Both the position numbers and the translations under genes were made by a program. From positions 1,736,001-1,800,000 of the forward strand of contig NZ_CP019606.1 of the NCBI RefSeq assembly GCF_001997345.1: 64,000 nucleotides of DNA. The letters run 5' to 3'. Positions 8,823-16,396 of the stretch are shown here, one piece after another. Source of the DNA: Tessaracoccus aquimaris. GTDB lineage: Bacteria > Actinomycetota > Actinomycetes > Propionibacteriales > Propionibacteriaceae. The notes under the pieces were generated by a model, which saw only the letters and a program-made list of their open reading frames with translations, was not told the origin of the DNA and did no database searches. How positions within the stretch are numbered: position 1 is the first letter of the stretch; every line of letters starts with the position of its first letter.

Positions 8823-10133
8823 ATGGCAACCATCGAGTACCTGTCCCCCAGCGATCTGACCTTCGCTGACAACGTCCGCAGCACCGCTGCGGAGAGTCTC
8901 ACCCAGGCTTTCGTGCAGTCGATCAGCGAGCGCGGCGTTTTGGAACCGATTCTGGCTCACCGGGGCGAGGACGGCACTGTCACCGTTCTGGCCGGTCATC
9001 GCCGCACCCTGGCCGCGCAGCAGGCCGAGCTGGCCAGCGTCCCGGTGATCATCCAGGAGGTTGAGCAGAAGCGAGCCGACAGGATCATCGACCAGCTGAC
9101 TGAGAACCTCCATCGCGAGGGTCTCGGCACCAGCGACGTGACCCAGGCAATCGGTCAGCTCGCCCTGGAAGGGCTCAGCGTGACAGCGATCGCCAAGCAG
9201 ACCGCCATGAGTCGTAAGGAGGTCAAGACCGCCGTGTCCGTGGCCAAGTCCCCGGTCCTGGTCAACGCCTTGCACACGCTCACCCTCGACCAGGCCGCAG
9301 AGCTGGAGGCGTTTGTCGACGACCCGGAGGCCGTCGCGAAGCTCATCGAGGCAGCCGAGGACGACTACTTCGATCACACCCTTTCCCAGCTGCGACTTGA
9401 GAAGGCCGAGAAGGCCGGACGAGTGGAGCTGACCGCCGAGCTGGAGGCCGCAGGCCACCGGATCGCCACCGAGGAGGAAGCCGAGAACGCACTCGACACC
9501 CGCCGACTGCGCACCAGCGACGGGGACCGGATCGAGGACCACACCGGCTGCCCGGGCCACGCTCACATCATCGAGTCTCGCTACGTCTGGCACATCGATG
9601 ACGAAGACGAGCGCCTTGACGAGTTCGAGCTGCGGATCAGCGACCGCCGAGTGCTCAGCCTCGTGGAAGTCTGCGTCGACCCCAAGGGCAACGGGCACAC
9701 CGACGGCTGGTCCAGCCACGCCACCTCCAAGAAGAGCCGCGAGGACATGACCGAGGAGGAGAAGGAGGAAGCCCGGGTCGAGCGCCGCCGCGTGATCGCC
9801 AACAACAAGGGCTGGGATGCCGCCACCGAGGTCCGCCGCGAATGGCTGGCCAACTTCGCCCAGGCCAAGACCGCCCCCAAGGGAGCACACAAGCTCATCG
9901 CAGCGTTCCTGTGGACGCTGCGCGACTACGGCAACTACTCGCCCCTTGCGTCGATCTACGACGAGAAGAAGGCCGAGAAGGAGCTGGCCACCGCTTCCGC
10001 CGGTCGGCTGACCCAGATCGCGCTGATCTGGCACCTGGCCAAGTGGGAGGCCAACACCACCCGCGACACCTGGCGACGCCCGCAGAGCGCCGACCCGAGT
10101 TCAACGACGAGGAACATCGCCGCGCCTGGCTGA
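8823..10133 (+). CDS. ParB/RepB/Spo0J N-terminal domain protein, 3' end rearranged
   Basis: The protein has 436 residues. Residues 1-95 form a ParB-like N-terminal domain with the GHRRTLAAQ box and TENLHRE, followed by a KorB-type helix-turn-helix region at about 105-140. The middle is acidic and coiled, and the C-terminal part is helical. Proteins of this kind occur on actinobacterial plasmids and integrative elements, as partition or regulatory factors; it is not the chromosomal ParB. AAGGAG precedes the ATG. The last 20 or so residues (after DTWRRP) are read out of frame through a sigma-factor remnant, so the natural C terminus is lost. No ParA is present in the window. Confidence 0.8.
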   Translation: MATIEYLSPSDLTFADNVRSTAAESLTQAFVQSISERGVLEPILAHRGEDGTVTVLAGHRRTLAAQQAELASVPVIIQEVEQKRADRIIDQLTENLHREGLGTSDVTQAIGQLALEGLSVTAIAKQTAMSRKEVKTAVSVAKSPVLVNALHTLTLDQAAELEAFVDDPEAVAKLIEAAEDDYFDHTLSQLRLEKAEKAGRVELTAELEAAGHRIATEEEAENALDTRRLRTSDGDRIEDHTGCPGHAHIIESRYVWHIDDEDERLDEFELRISDRRVLSLVEVCVDPKGNGHTDGWSSHATSKKSREDMTEEEKEEARVERRRVIANNKGWDAATEVRREWLANFAQAKTAPKGAHKLIAAFLWTLRDYGNYSPLASIYDEKKAEKELATASAGRLTQIALIWHLAKWEANTTRDTWRRPQSADPSSTTRNIAAPG

Positions 10134-10453
10134 TCACCACGACGCTCAACTGCGCGCGACGATCGGCGCAGAGCTCGTGGCGCACCCGCGTGGTGCCGCT
10201 GACTCCCGGGGTCGTCGTCGACACCGGCGCCGACTTCACGCTGGCCACCGACGAGCAGAACGTGCTCTTCCGCGCCCTGCGTGGTCTGCCCGAGACGCAG
10301 CGCAGCGTCGTCTACCTGTTCTACTTCGAGGATCTCCCCGTCGCGCGCATCGCAGAGCTGCTCGACGTGGAACCCGGAACCGTGAAGGTGCGCCTCTCCC
10401 GAGGACGCGCCCAGATGCGCGAGTTGCTCCTGGGAGGGCTGTTCGATGAATGA
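10085..10453 (+). pseudogene. Decapitated ECF-type sigma factor gene
   Basis: The frame encodes the end of sigma region 2 (EFNDEEHRRAWL), a linker and a complete region 4 with the helix-turn-helix segment VARIAELLDVEPGTVKVRLS, ending GLFDE. The first 60-70 residues, which would hold the core-binding part of region 2, are missing and replaced by the 3' end of the ParB-like gene in another frame. No proper start or ribosome site is present. The stop overlaps the beta-propeller gene (ATGA), so this was once the first gene of a sigma/beta-propeller operon. Confidence 0.8.
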
Positions 10454-12458
10454 CAAGATCTTGCGTGACATGGCCGAGCAGTTCAGGCCGGACCCCTCGG
10501 TGCGGGCCGATCTGCTCGCCCGGATCGCTGCCGAGCCGGCTGGCGCGCCCGAGACCCCGCGACCGCAGGCCTCGCCGTCACGACCCCGACGGCGCCGCGT
10601 GGCGTGGATCGCCAGCGCCGCGGCGGTGGCCGTGGTGGCGGGTCTTGCCGCGATGCCCTCACTGATCGGCGGGAGCCAGGACCACTCGGACCCGCCGGCA
10701 GCACCGACGGCCGAGGCCGCGCCGGGAGACTACTCCCACGTCTACGACGCGGTGCGGAACGTGTTGAAGGAGCACCCTCAGGCGGACATGGGCTTCCAAT
10801 TCCAGTGGGGCACAGATAGAAGGCCAGAGGGTTCTGCGGCCGACACGTCCGCTCCTGCGGCCGACGGCGCCGGCCAGTACGCGACGAACGTCCAGGTCGC
10901 GGGCATCGACGAGGGCGACATCGTCAAGAGTGACGGGCGCACGATCTTCGCCGCGTCCGGCGACGACGTGGTGCTGCTCGCCGCACAGGGTGCCGACACG
11001 CACGAGCTGGCCAGGATCGACACCTCTACCACCGCGGGACGGGAGGGCGGAACCGCCCAGGGGCCGGTGGTCGACCTGATGCTGCACGGTTCGTCACTCG
11101 TCGTGCTGGTCACCGAGTACGAGCCGCGCCTGTCCGCGCTCCCCGCCAGCCAGGAGTCCGCCTACGTGCCCTACGACGCCACCCAGACGAAGGCGCTCAT
11201 CTACGACGTCTCCGATCCGGCCGCACCAACGCTGAGGCAGAGCCTCGGTCAGAGCGGAGCCTTCTCGACGTCGCGGCTCTCGGGCGACCTGTTGTACCTG
11301 GTGACCCAGCACGCCGTGACCGATCCCCACGCCATCGACCCGGCCGTGCCGGGAACCTTCGTCCCGTCGACCACGGATGACGGGACGAGCACTCCGCTTC
11401 CTGCCGATGACCTCGTGTTGATGCCGCGGCCGGACGGACCGCGCTACTCCGTGGTCAGCAGCATCGACCTGGCCACCAACGAGCGGGTCGACACGCTGTC
11501 GGTGCTTGGCGGTTCGCAGACCACCTACATGAGCGAGGAGTCGCTCTACCTCGCCTCGGTGGAGTACGCAGGAGATGCCGACGGCGATCAGGCACGCGAC
11601 GAGACGGGCATGAGGTCGGTCACCGAAAAGACGAAGCTCGCCCGGATCACCCTCGACGACGGAAGACTCACCGCTGCGGCCGAGGGGACGGTTCCCGGCG
11701 TCCTGCTGAACCAGTTCGCGATGGACGACTACGAGGGCAGGCTGAGGCTGGCCGTGACGCTGAACGGCGTCTCCACCTCGGGCCAGTGGGAGTCGACCCC
11801 CTCGCTGCTGGTGCTCGACGGGAACCTTGAGGTGATCTCGTCGATCCCGAAGCTGGCCACCAACGAGACCGTCCAGTCGGTGCGCTTCGTCGGGCCCGTC
11901 GCCTACGTGGTGAGCTTCCGCCAGGTCGACCCGCTGTTCGCGATCGATCTCAGCGACCCTGCAGCCCCGAAGGTGATGGGCGAGCTCAAGATCCCGGGCT
12001 TCAGCACCTACCTGCATCCGTGGGCGGACAGCCAGCTGCTCGGCCTCGGGATGGACGCCACCGACGACGGCATGGTCACAGGCCTGAAGCTCAGCATGTT
12101 CGACACCTCGGACCCGTTCGCCCTGAAGGAGCAGGCAGTCCTGAAGGTGCCCTACGCCGACTCGGAGGCGCTGCGCAACCACAAGGCCGTCCTCGTCGAT
12201 TCTGAGCGCGGCTTGATCGGCTTCCCCGCCCTCAACTACTCCGGGGGCGGCTCGACCGCGGACTATGTCGTCTACCGCTTCGAGGGCGGTGCCTTCAAGC
12301 TCGCAGGCAAGCTTCCCGTCGAGGCGTCCGAGCAGCAGTGGGTCTCCTCCGTGCGTGGGCTGACCATCGGCGACAACCTGTATGTCGTCACCGAGCGAGG
12401 GGTGGACGTGTACGGGGCGGACTCGCTGGAGAAGGTGGCCTCCGAGGAACTGGGCTGA
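10446..12458 (+). CDS. Membrane-anchored beta-propeller domain protein
   Basis: The protein has 670 residues. The N-terminal ~50 residues are cytoplasmic and charged, as in anti-sigma factors; one membrane segment follows at about 55-78 (VAWIASAAAVAVVAGLAAM), and then a large extracytoplasmic region with repeated blade-like units, such as VAGIDEGDIVKSDG and ALIYDVSDPAAP. This matches the family of secreted C-terminal beta-propeller proteins distantly related to WD40 (PF09826/COG4880). The function is not established. The ATGA overlap with the sigma-factor remnant suggests it once worked with that sigma factor, either as anchor or sensor. With the sigma gene truncated, its regulation is probably lost. 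Confidence 0.8.
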   Translation: MNDKILRDMAEQFRPDPSVRADLLARIAAEPAGAPETPRPQASPSRPRRRRVAWIASAAAVAVVAGLAAMPSLIGGSQDHSDPPAAPTAEAAPGDYSHVYDAVRNVLKEHPQADMGFQFQWGTDRRPEGSAADTSAPAADGAGQYATNVQVAGIDEGDIVKSDGRTIFAASGDDVVLLAAQGADTHELARIDTSTTAGREGGTAQGPVVDLMLHGSSLVVLVTEYEPRLSALPASQESAYVPYDATQTKALIYDVSDPAAPTLRQSLGQSGAFSTSRLSGDLLYLVTQHAVTDPHAIDPAVPGTFVPSTTDDGTSTPLPADDLVLMPRPDGPRYSVVSSIDLATNERVDTLSVLGGSQTTYMSEESLYLASVEYAGDADGDQARDETGMRSVTEKTKLARITLDDGRLTAAAEGTVPGVLLNQFAMDDYEGRLRLAVTLNGVSTSGQWESTPSLLVLDGNLEVISSIPKLATNETVQSVRFVGPVAYVVSFRQVDPLFAIDLSDPAAPKVMGELKIPGFSTYLHPWADSQLLGLGMDATDDGMVTGLKLSMFDTSDPFALKEQAVLKVPYADSEALRNHKAVLVDSERGLIGFPALNYSGGGSTADYVVYRFEGGAFKLAGKLPVEASEQQWVSSVRGLTIGDNLYVVTERGVDVYGADSLEKVASEELG

Positions 12459-12541
12459 GCCGGTGACCGCCGCCTCGGCGCGCGGCGGATGCGGGGCACC
12501 ACTAGACTTCCTGCGAGCAGCAGCACACTCAAAGGAGAGCC

Positions 12542-13528
12542 ATGACCCCGCTCCGCTTCGGCATTCTCGGCGCCGCAGGCATCACCCCGGCCGCCCTCAT
12601 CGCCCCGGCCTCTGAGAACCCCGACGTCGAACTGGTGGCCGTGGCCGCCCGCGACCGGGGACGGGCCGAGCGGTTCGCCGCCGAACACGGCATCGGCCGC
12701 GTCGAGGACAGCTACGAGGACCTCCTCGCCGCCGACGACATCGACGCCATCTACATCCCGCTTCCGAACTCCGAGCACGGCAGGTGGACGCTCGCCGCGG
12801 TCGACGCGGGCAAACACGTCCTCGTCGAGAAGCCCTTCGCGTCCAACGCCGACGAGGCCGAGCGCGTCGCCGCGAGGGCCGCGGAGTCGGACCGCGTCGT
12901 GATGGAGGCCTTCCACTACCGCTACCACCCCCTCATCGCGGAGGTGATCGGCCTGATCAACGACGGGGCCATCGGCGACCTGGTCGACGTGAGCGCCTGG
13001 TTCGACGTGCACCTGCCCGACCGGAGCAACATCCGCTACATCCACGACCTGGCGGGCGGGTCCACCATGGATCTGGGCTGCTACTGCCTGCACCTGGTGC
13101 GCAGCCTGGTCGGTGAGGAGCCCGAGGTCGTCTCGGCCACGTACCGCCCCTCCCCCGAGGACGACCGGATCGACGAGGCCCTCACCGCCGAACTGAGGTT
13201 CCCGGGCGGGGTCACCTCGACGGTGTCGAGCTCGCTGCTCGAGGACGTCGAGCGGCAGTCGGCGACGATCACCGGGACGCTCGGCGTGCTCCAGGTCGAG
13301 GGCTTCGTGAAGCCCCATGAGGGCAACTCGCTGACGCTGAAGACCGACGGCGACAGCACGAGGATCGACGTCCCGGTGCACCCCACGTCGTACGCCTGCC
13401 AGCTCGGCCTCTTCGTCTCGGCCGTGCGCGACGGCGCGGAGATCCTCACCGGCCCGGAGGACTCGGTGAAGCAGACGCGCGCCATCGACGCCATGTATCG
13501 CGCGGCGGGGCTCGAGCCTCGCCAGTGA
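12542..13528 (+). CDS. Gfo/Idh/MocA family oxidoreductase
   Basis: The protein has 328 residues. The N-terminal Rossmann fold begins RFGILGAAGITPAAL, a dinucleotide-binding motif for NAD(P), and EKPFA near residue 97 is the conserved Lys-Pro dyad of the family. The C-terminal alpha/beta domain contains DLGCYCLHLVR. Members oxidise or reduce sugars, inositols or related polyols; the substrate cannot be inferred. AAAGGAG lies 5 bases before the ATG. A possible -10 box, TAGACT, is at 12503. Confidence 0.88.
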   Translation: MTPLRFGILGAAGITPAALIAPASENPDVELVAVAARDRGRAERFAAEHGIGRVEDSYEDLLAADDIDAIYIPLPNSEHGRWTLAAVDAGKHVLVEKPFASNADEAERVAARAAESDRVVMEAFHYRYHPLIAEVIGLINDGAIGDLVDVSAWFDVHLPDRSNIRYIHDLAGGSTMDLGCYCLHLVRSLVGEEPEVVSATYRPSPEDDRIDEALTAELRFPGGVTSTVSSSLLEDVERQSATITGTLGVLQVEGFVKPHEGNSLTLKTDGDSTRIDVPVHPTSYACQLGLFVSAVRDGAEILTGPEDSVKQTRAIDAMYRAAGLEPRQ

Positions 13529-13550
13529 GCATCGTCTGCTGAGCTTGTCG

Positions 13551-13585
13551 TAGAATCCGGACTCCCGGGCGGCGTCGCCGGGAGT
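13551..13585 (+). promoter_or_regulatory. Promoter -10 and leader hairpin before the sensor kinase gene
   Basis: TAGAAT at 13551 is a good -10 box. It is followed at once by the inverted repeat ACTCCCGG (13561) / CCGGGAGT (13578), and then GGAGG just before the ATG. The hairpin would sit at the extreme 5' end of the transcript. It could alternatively end transcription of the upstream oxidoreductase, though no T run follows. Confidence 0.45.
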
Positions 13586-13592
13586 CTGGAGG

Positions 13593-14546
13593 ATGGATGT
13601 GCCTGCTCTCATTCCAGAGCTCGCACCGCAGCGCCCGACGCTCAGCCGGGTGCTGACCTTCATCGTGCCGGTGATGATCGTGGGGGCGCTTCCCGTCACG
13701 GTCGCCGTCGTCCTGGAGTGGGAGGATCTCAGCCGCCGTCCGGACCGGCTCCTGCTGCTCAGCGCCGTGACCGTGCTGGTGATCACGCTGGGCCTGTGGT
13801 GGGCGAGGCGTCTGCTCGTCGGAGTGGGCCTTCAGCTGCGCGACGCGACCCGCACCGCCCGGTTGCGCAGCGAGGTGGTCTGGGCCGTCGGCCACGAACT
13901 GCGCAATCCGCTCACCATGATCAGCGCCTCGGCGAGCATCCTGCTCTCGCGTGAACCGGGCGACCTGACAGCCACCCAGGAGCGATTCGTCACTACGGTG
14001 GAGCAGCAGGCACGGCAGGGCATCGCGATCTGCGAGGACATCCTCGCCCAGGCGCGCATCGAGACCGGAAACTACCGACCCGCACCGTCGGAGACCGACC
14101 TGGTCCGCCTCGTCCGGGAGACCGGGACGGCCATGGAGACCCTGCTCGGACAACGCGACCAGCGCTTGTTCTACCAGCTGCCCCGGTTGATGGATCCGGT
14201 GTGGCTGGACGGGCGCGCGGTGAGGCAGGCGCTGACCAATCTGGTGCTGAACGCGTCGCGCCACTCCGAACCGGGAAGCTCCGTCGAGGTCAAGGTCCTC
14301 GACAACGACAACGCGGTCGTCTTGCAGGTGGTTGACTCGGGCGATGGGATGAGTCAGGCGGAGCGCGAACATCTGTTCGAGCCCTTCCGCAGCGGAGCCG
14401 TCTCCGAGGACGGCATCGGCCTCGGCCTCACCATCACCAAGCAACTCGTCGAGGCCAACGGTGGACGGATGCTCGTCGACACCCGGCAGCTGTCCGGCAC
14501 GGCCTTCATGGTCACCTTCCCGAAAGAGACGAGGCCCCGGCGATGA
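13593..14546 (+). CDS. Sensor histidine kinase
   Basis: The protein has 317 residues. Two membrane segments at about residues 22-45 and 52-72 leave almost no extracytoplasmic sensor, so the signal is probably read within the membrane or from a partner. The dimerisation box AVGHELRNPLT, with its phospho-accepting His near residue 107, is followed by an HATPase domain with the N box LTNLVLNAS, DSGDG and GIGLGL. It phosphorylates the response regulator whose gene overlaps its stop codon (ATGA). The pair sits just upstream of an iron-type ABC importer and probably controls it (inference from position). Confidence 0.9.
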   Translation: MDVPALIPELAPQRPTLSRVLTFIVPVMIVGALPVTVAVVLEWEDLSRRPDRLLLLSAVTVLVITLGLWWARRLLVGVGLQLRDATRTARLRSEVVWAVGHELRNPLTMISASASILLSREPGDLTATQERFVTTVEQQARQGIAICEDILAQARIETGNYRPAPSETDLVRLVRETGTAMETLLGQRDQRLFYQLPRLMDPVWLDGRAVRQALTNLVLNASRHSEPGSSVEVKVLDNDNAVVLQVVDSGDGMSQAEREHLFEPFRSGAVSEDGIGLGLTITKQLVEANGGRMLVDTRQLSGTAFMVTFPKETRPRR

Positions 14547-15226
14547 GCGAACCGACCATTCTCGTCGTCGACGACGAGCCGCAGATGGTGATGATCCTGG
14601 AGTACCTCCTGAGGGGGCGCGGCTTCTCCGTGATCACGGCGACCAACGGCGCGCAGGCACTCGAGCGCTTCGAAGCGCAGCCTGTGGATCTCGTGCTGCT
14701 CGACGTGACCATGCCACGCGTCGGCGGGGTGGAGGTGGCCCGTCGGCTCCGCAGGATCAGCGACGTGCCGATCGTGTTCCTCACCGCCCGCTCGAACACC
14801 GAACACATCGTGGCAGGGTACGAGGCCGGGGCCGACGACTACGTCGTCAAGCCGTTCGAGCCACAGGTGCTGACGCTCCGGATCGAGGCGTTGCTGCGTC
14901 GCACCGTCGCGCCGAGGGCGCAGGTGGTCGAGCTCGACGGCCTGAGCGTCGACCTCGACTCGCGTGCGGTGCGGGTCGGGGACGCGTCCGTGACCCTCTC
15001 GGACGTCGAGTGGAGGCTGCTGCGCGCCCTCGCCGAACGCGTCGGCGAGGTGCTCTCATGGCGCTACCTGTTGAGCCAGGCGTGGGACACCCAGGACCAT
15101 GTCGGCGGCCGGGAACTGGTCAAGGTGACCATCTACCGGCTGCGGCACCGGCTCGGCCATCCGGCCGCCGAGTTGGTGCAGACCGTCCGCGGCGAGGGCT
15201 ACAGGCTCGGGGCCGAGGCCGGGTAA
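14543..15226 (+). CDS. OmpR/PhoB family response regulator
   Basis: The protein has 227 residues. The receiver domain at about 1-120 has the acidic pair VVDDEP, the phospho-acceptor in LVLLDVTMP near residue 53 and the conserved Lys in VVKPFEP. The C-terminal winged helix at about 130-225 carries the typical recognition segment GRELVKVTIYRLRHRL. It overlaps the kinase gene by ATGA. A near-palindrome with a repeated GTTACG half-site covers its stop codon and the ABC-operon promoter region and is a candidate binding site. Confidence 0.92.
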   Translation: MSEPTILVVDDEPQMVMILEYLLRGRGFSVITATNGAQALERFEAQPVDLVLLDVTMPRVGGVEVARRLRRISDVPIVFLTARSNTEHIVAGYEAGADDYVVKPFEPQVLTLRIEALLRRTVAPRAQVVELDGLSVDLDSRAVRVGDASVTLSDVEWRLLRALAERVGEVLSWRYLLSQAWDTQDHVGGRELVKVTIYRLRHRLGHPAAELVQTVRGEGYRLGAEAG

Positions 15227-15249
15227 CGGGGCCGTTACCAACCGTTACG
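15223..15249. promoter_or_regulatory. Candidate response-regulator operator
   Basis: GTAACGGGGCCGTTAC is an imperfect palindrome with half-site GTAACG/CGTTAC. It is followed at 15239 by a further CAACCGTTACG half-site. It lies about 100 bases before the ABC importer start and overlaps the regulator's own stop codon. Repeated half-sites are typical of OmpR-family targets. Confidence 0.45.
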
Positions 15250-15334
15250 CCAGCGTAGGGCGCTGTCACCGGGTCCCTTCGTATCCTGAGGGCGACGGAG
15301 AGGTCCGTCACTGACACGATGAAGTGGAGATCAA

Positions 15335-16396
15335 GTGAGCCTCAAGAAGATTCTGGCCGCGGCCTCGGGCATCGCCCTCGCTGCGACGATGGCGGCCTGT
15401 TCGCAGGAGAGCGCCGGCCCGACCGGTGGCGAGGGAAGCGGCGGGAGCGGAAGCCTGACGGTCGTCTGCGGCGCCCAGGAGGACTGGTGCCAGGCGGTGA
15501 CGAAGGCGTTCACCGAGAAGAGCGGAATCCAGACCGACTACGTCCGGCTGTCCAGTGGTGAGACGGTCGCCCGCCTCGGTGCGTCCAAGGACAGCCCCGA
15601 GTTCGACGTGTGGCACGGCGGCCCCAGCGACGGCTTCGAGGCCGCGGACGAGGCGGGTCTGATCGAGCGCTACACCTCCGATGCGACCGCGGCGATCCCG
15701 GACACCTACAAGAGCGCGGACGGCACCTGGACCGGCGTGTACGTCGGGGTGCTCGGGTTCTGCTCAAACTCGAAGGTGCTCGACAAGATCGGCGCCGGGG
15801 CACCCGAGTCGTGGGCCGACCTGGTCAAGCCCGAGTTCAAGAAGCAGATCGGCACCGCACACCCGGCGACCTCCGGGACCGCCTACACGACGCTGTGGAC
15901 GCAGATGGTGCTGCACGACATGGACGAGGCTGCGACCTTCGACTACATGCGCCAGCTCAACAACAACGTTCTGCAGTACTCGAAGTCGGGCACTGCGCCG
16001 GGCCAGCAGGCAGGCCGGGCGGAGATCGCCACCGGTCTGGTGTTCACCCACGACTGTGTGAAGTACTACAAGGAGGGCATGACCGACCTCGTCGTGACCA
16101 CCCCGAGCGAGGGCACCGGCTACGAGGTCGGCGGCGTCGGCATCATCAAGAACTCGCAGAACCTGGACGCGGCCAAGCAGTACGTCGACTTCGCCGTCAG
16201 CGTCGAGGCACAGGAGATCGGCCCGAGCGTCGGCTCCTACCAGGTGCCGACCAACCCGGACACCCCGACCACCGAGGACATGCTGAACCTCGACGAGGTC
16301 ACGCTGATCGACTACGACTCCAGCGCGGCCGGAGCGATGAAGGCCTACCTGGTGTCGAAGTTCGACTCCGAAGTGGCCACGGCTCCCAAGTCATGA
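15335..16396 (+). CDS. Iron-type ABC transporter substrate-binding lipoprotein
   Basis: The protein has 353 residues from GTG, with GGAG about 6 bases upstream. The signal peptide ends in a lipobox-like TMAAC with Cys near residue 22, so it is probably a lipoprotein. The mature part is a family 1 extracellular solute-binding protein of the AfuA/FbpA type (LTVVCGAQEDWCQAVTKAF; FDVWHGGPSDGF). Such proteins usually bind Fe(III), though some bind phosphonates or polyamines. It forms an operon with the permease and ATPase genes through 4-base overlaps. Confidence 0.87.
   Translation: MSLKKILAAASGIALAATMAACSQESAGPTGGEGSGGSGSLTVVCGAQEDWCQAVTKAFTEKSGIQTDYVRLSSGETVARLGASKDSPEFDVWHGGPSDGFEAADEAGLIERYTSDATAAIPDTYKSADGTWTGVYVGVLGFCSNSKVLDKIGAGAPESWADLVKPEFKKQIGTAHPATSGTAYTTLWTQMVLHDMDEAATFDYMRQLNNNVLQYSKSGTAPGQQAGRAEIATGLVFTHDCVKYYKEGMTDLVVTTPSEGTGYEVGGVGIIKNSQNLDAAKQYVDFAVSVEAQEIGPSVGSYQVPTNPDTPTTEDMLNLDEVTLIDYDSSAAGAMKAYLVSKFDSEVATAPKS

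Noticed and set aside
8331..8859. Small plus-strand frames between the ISL3 and ParB-like genes
   Set aside because: Pro/Arg-rich translations without ribosome sites; one runs into the real ParB start in another frame.
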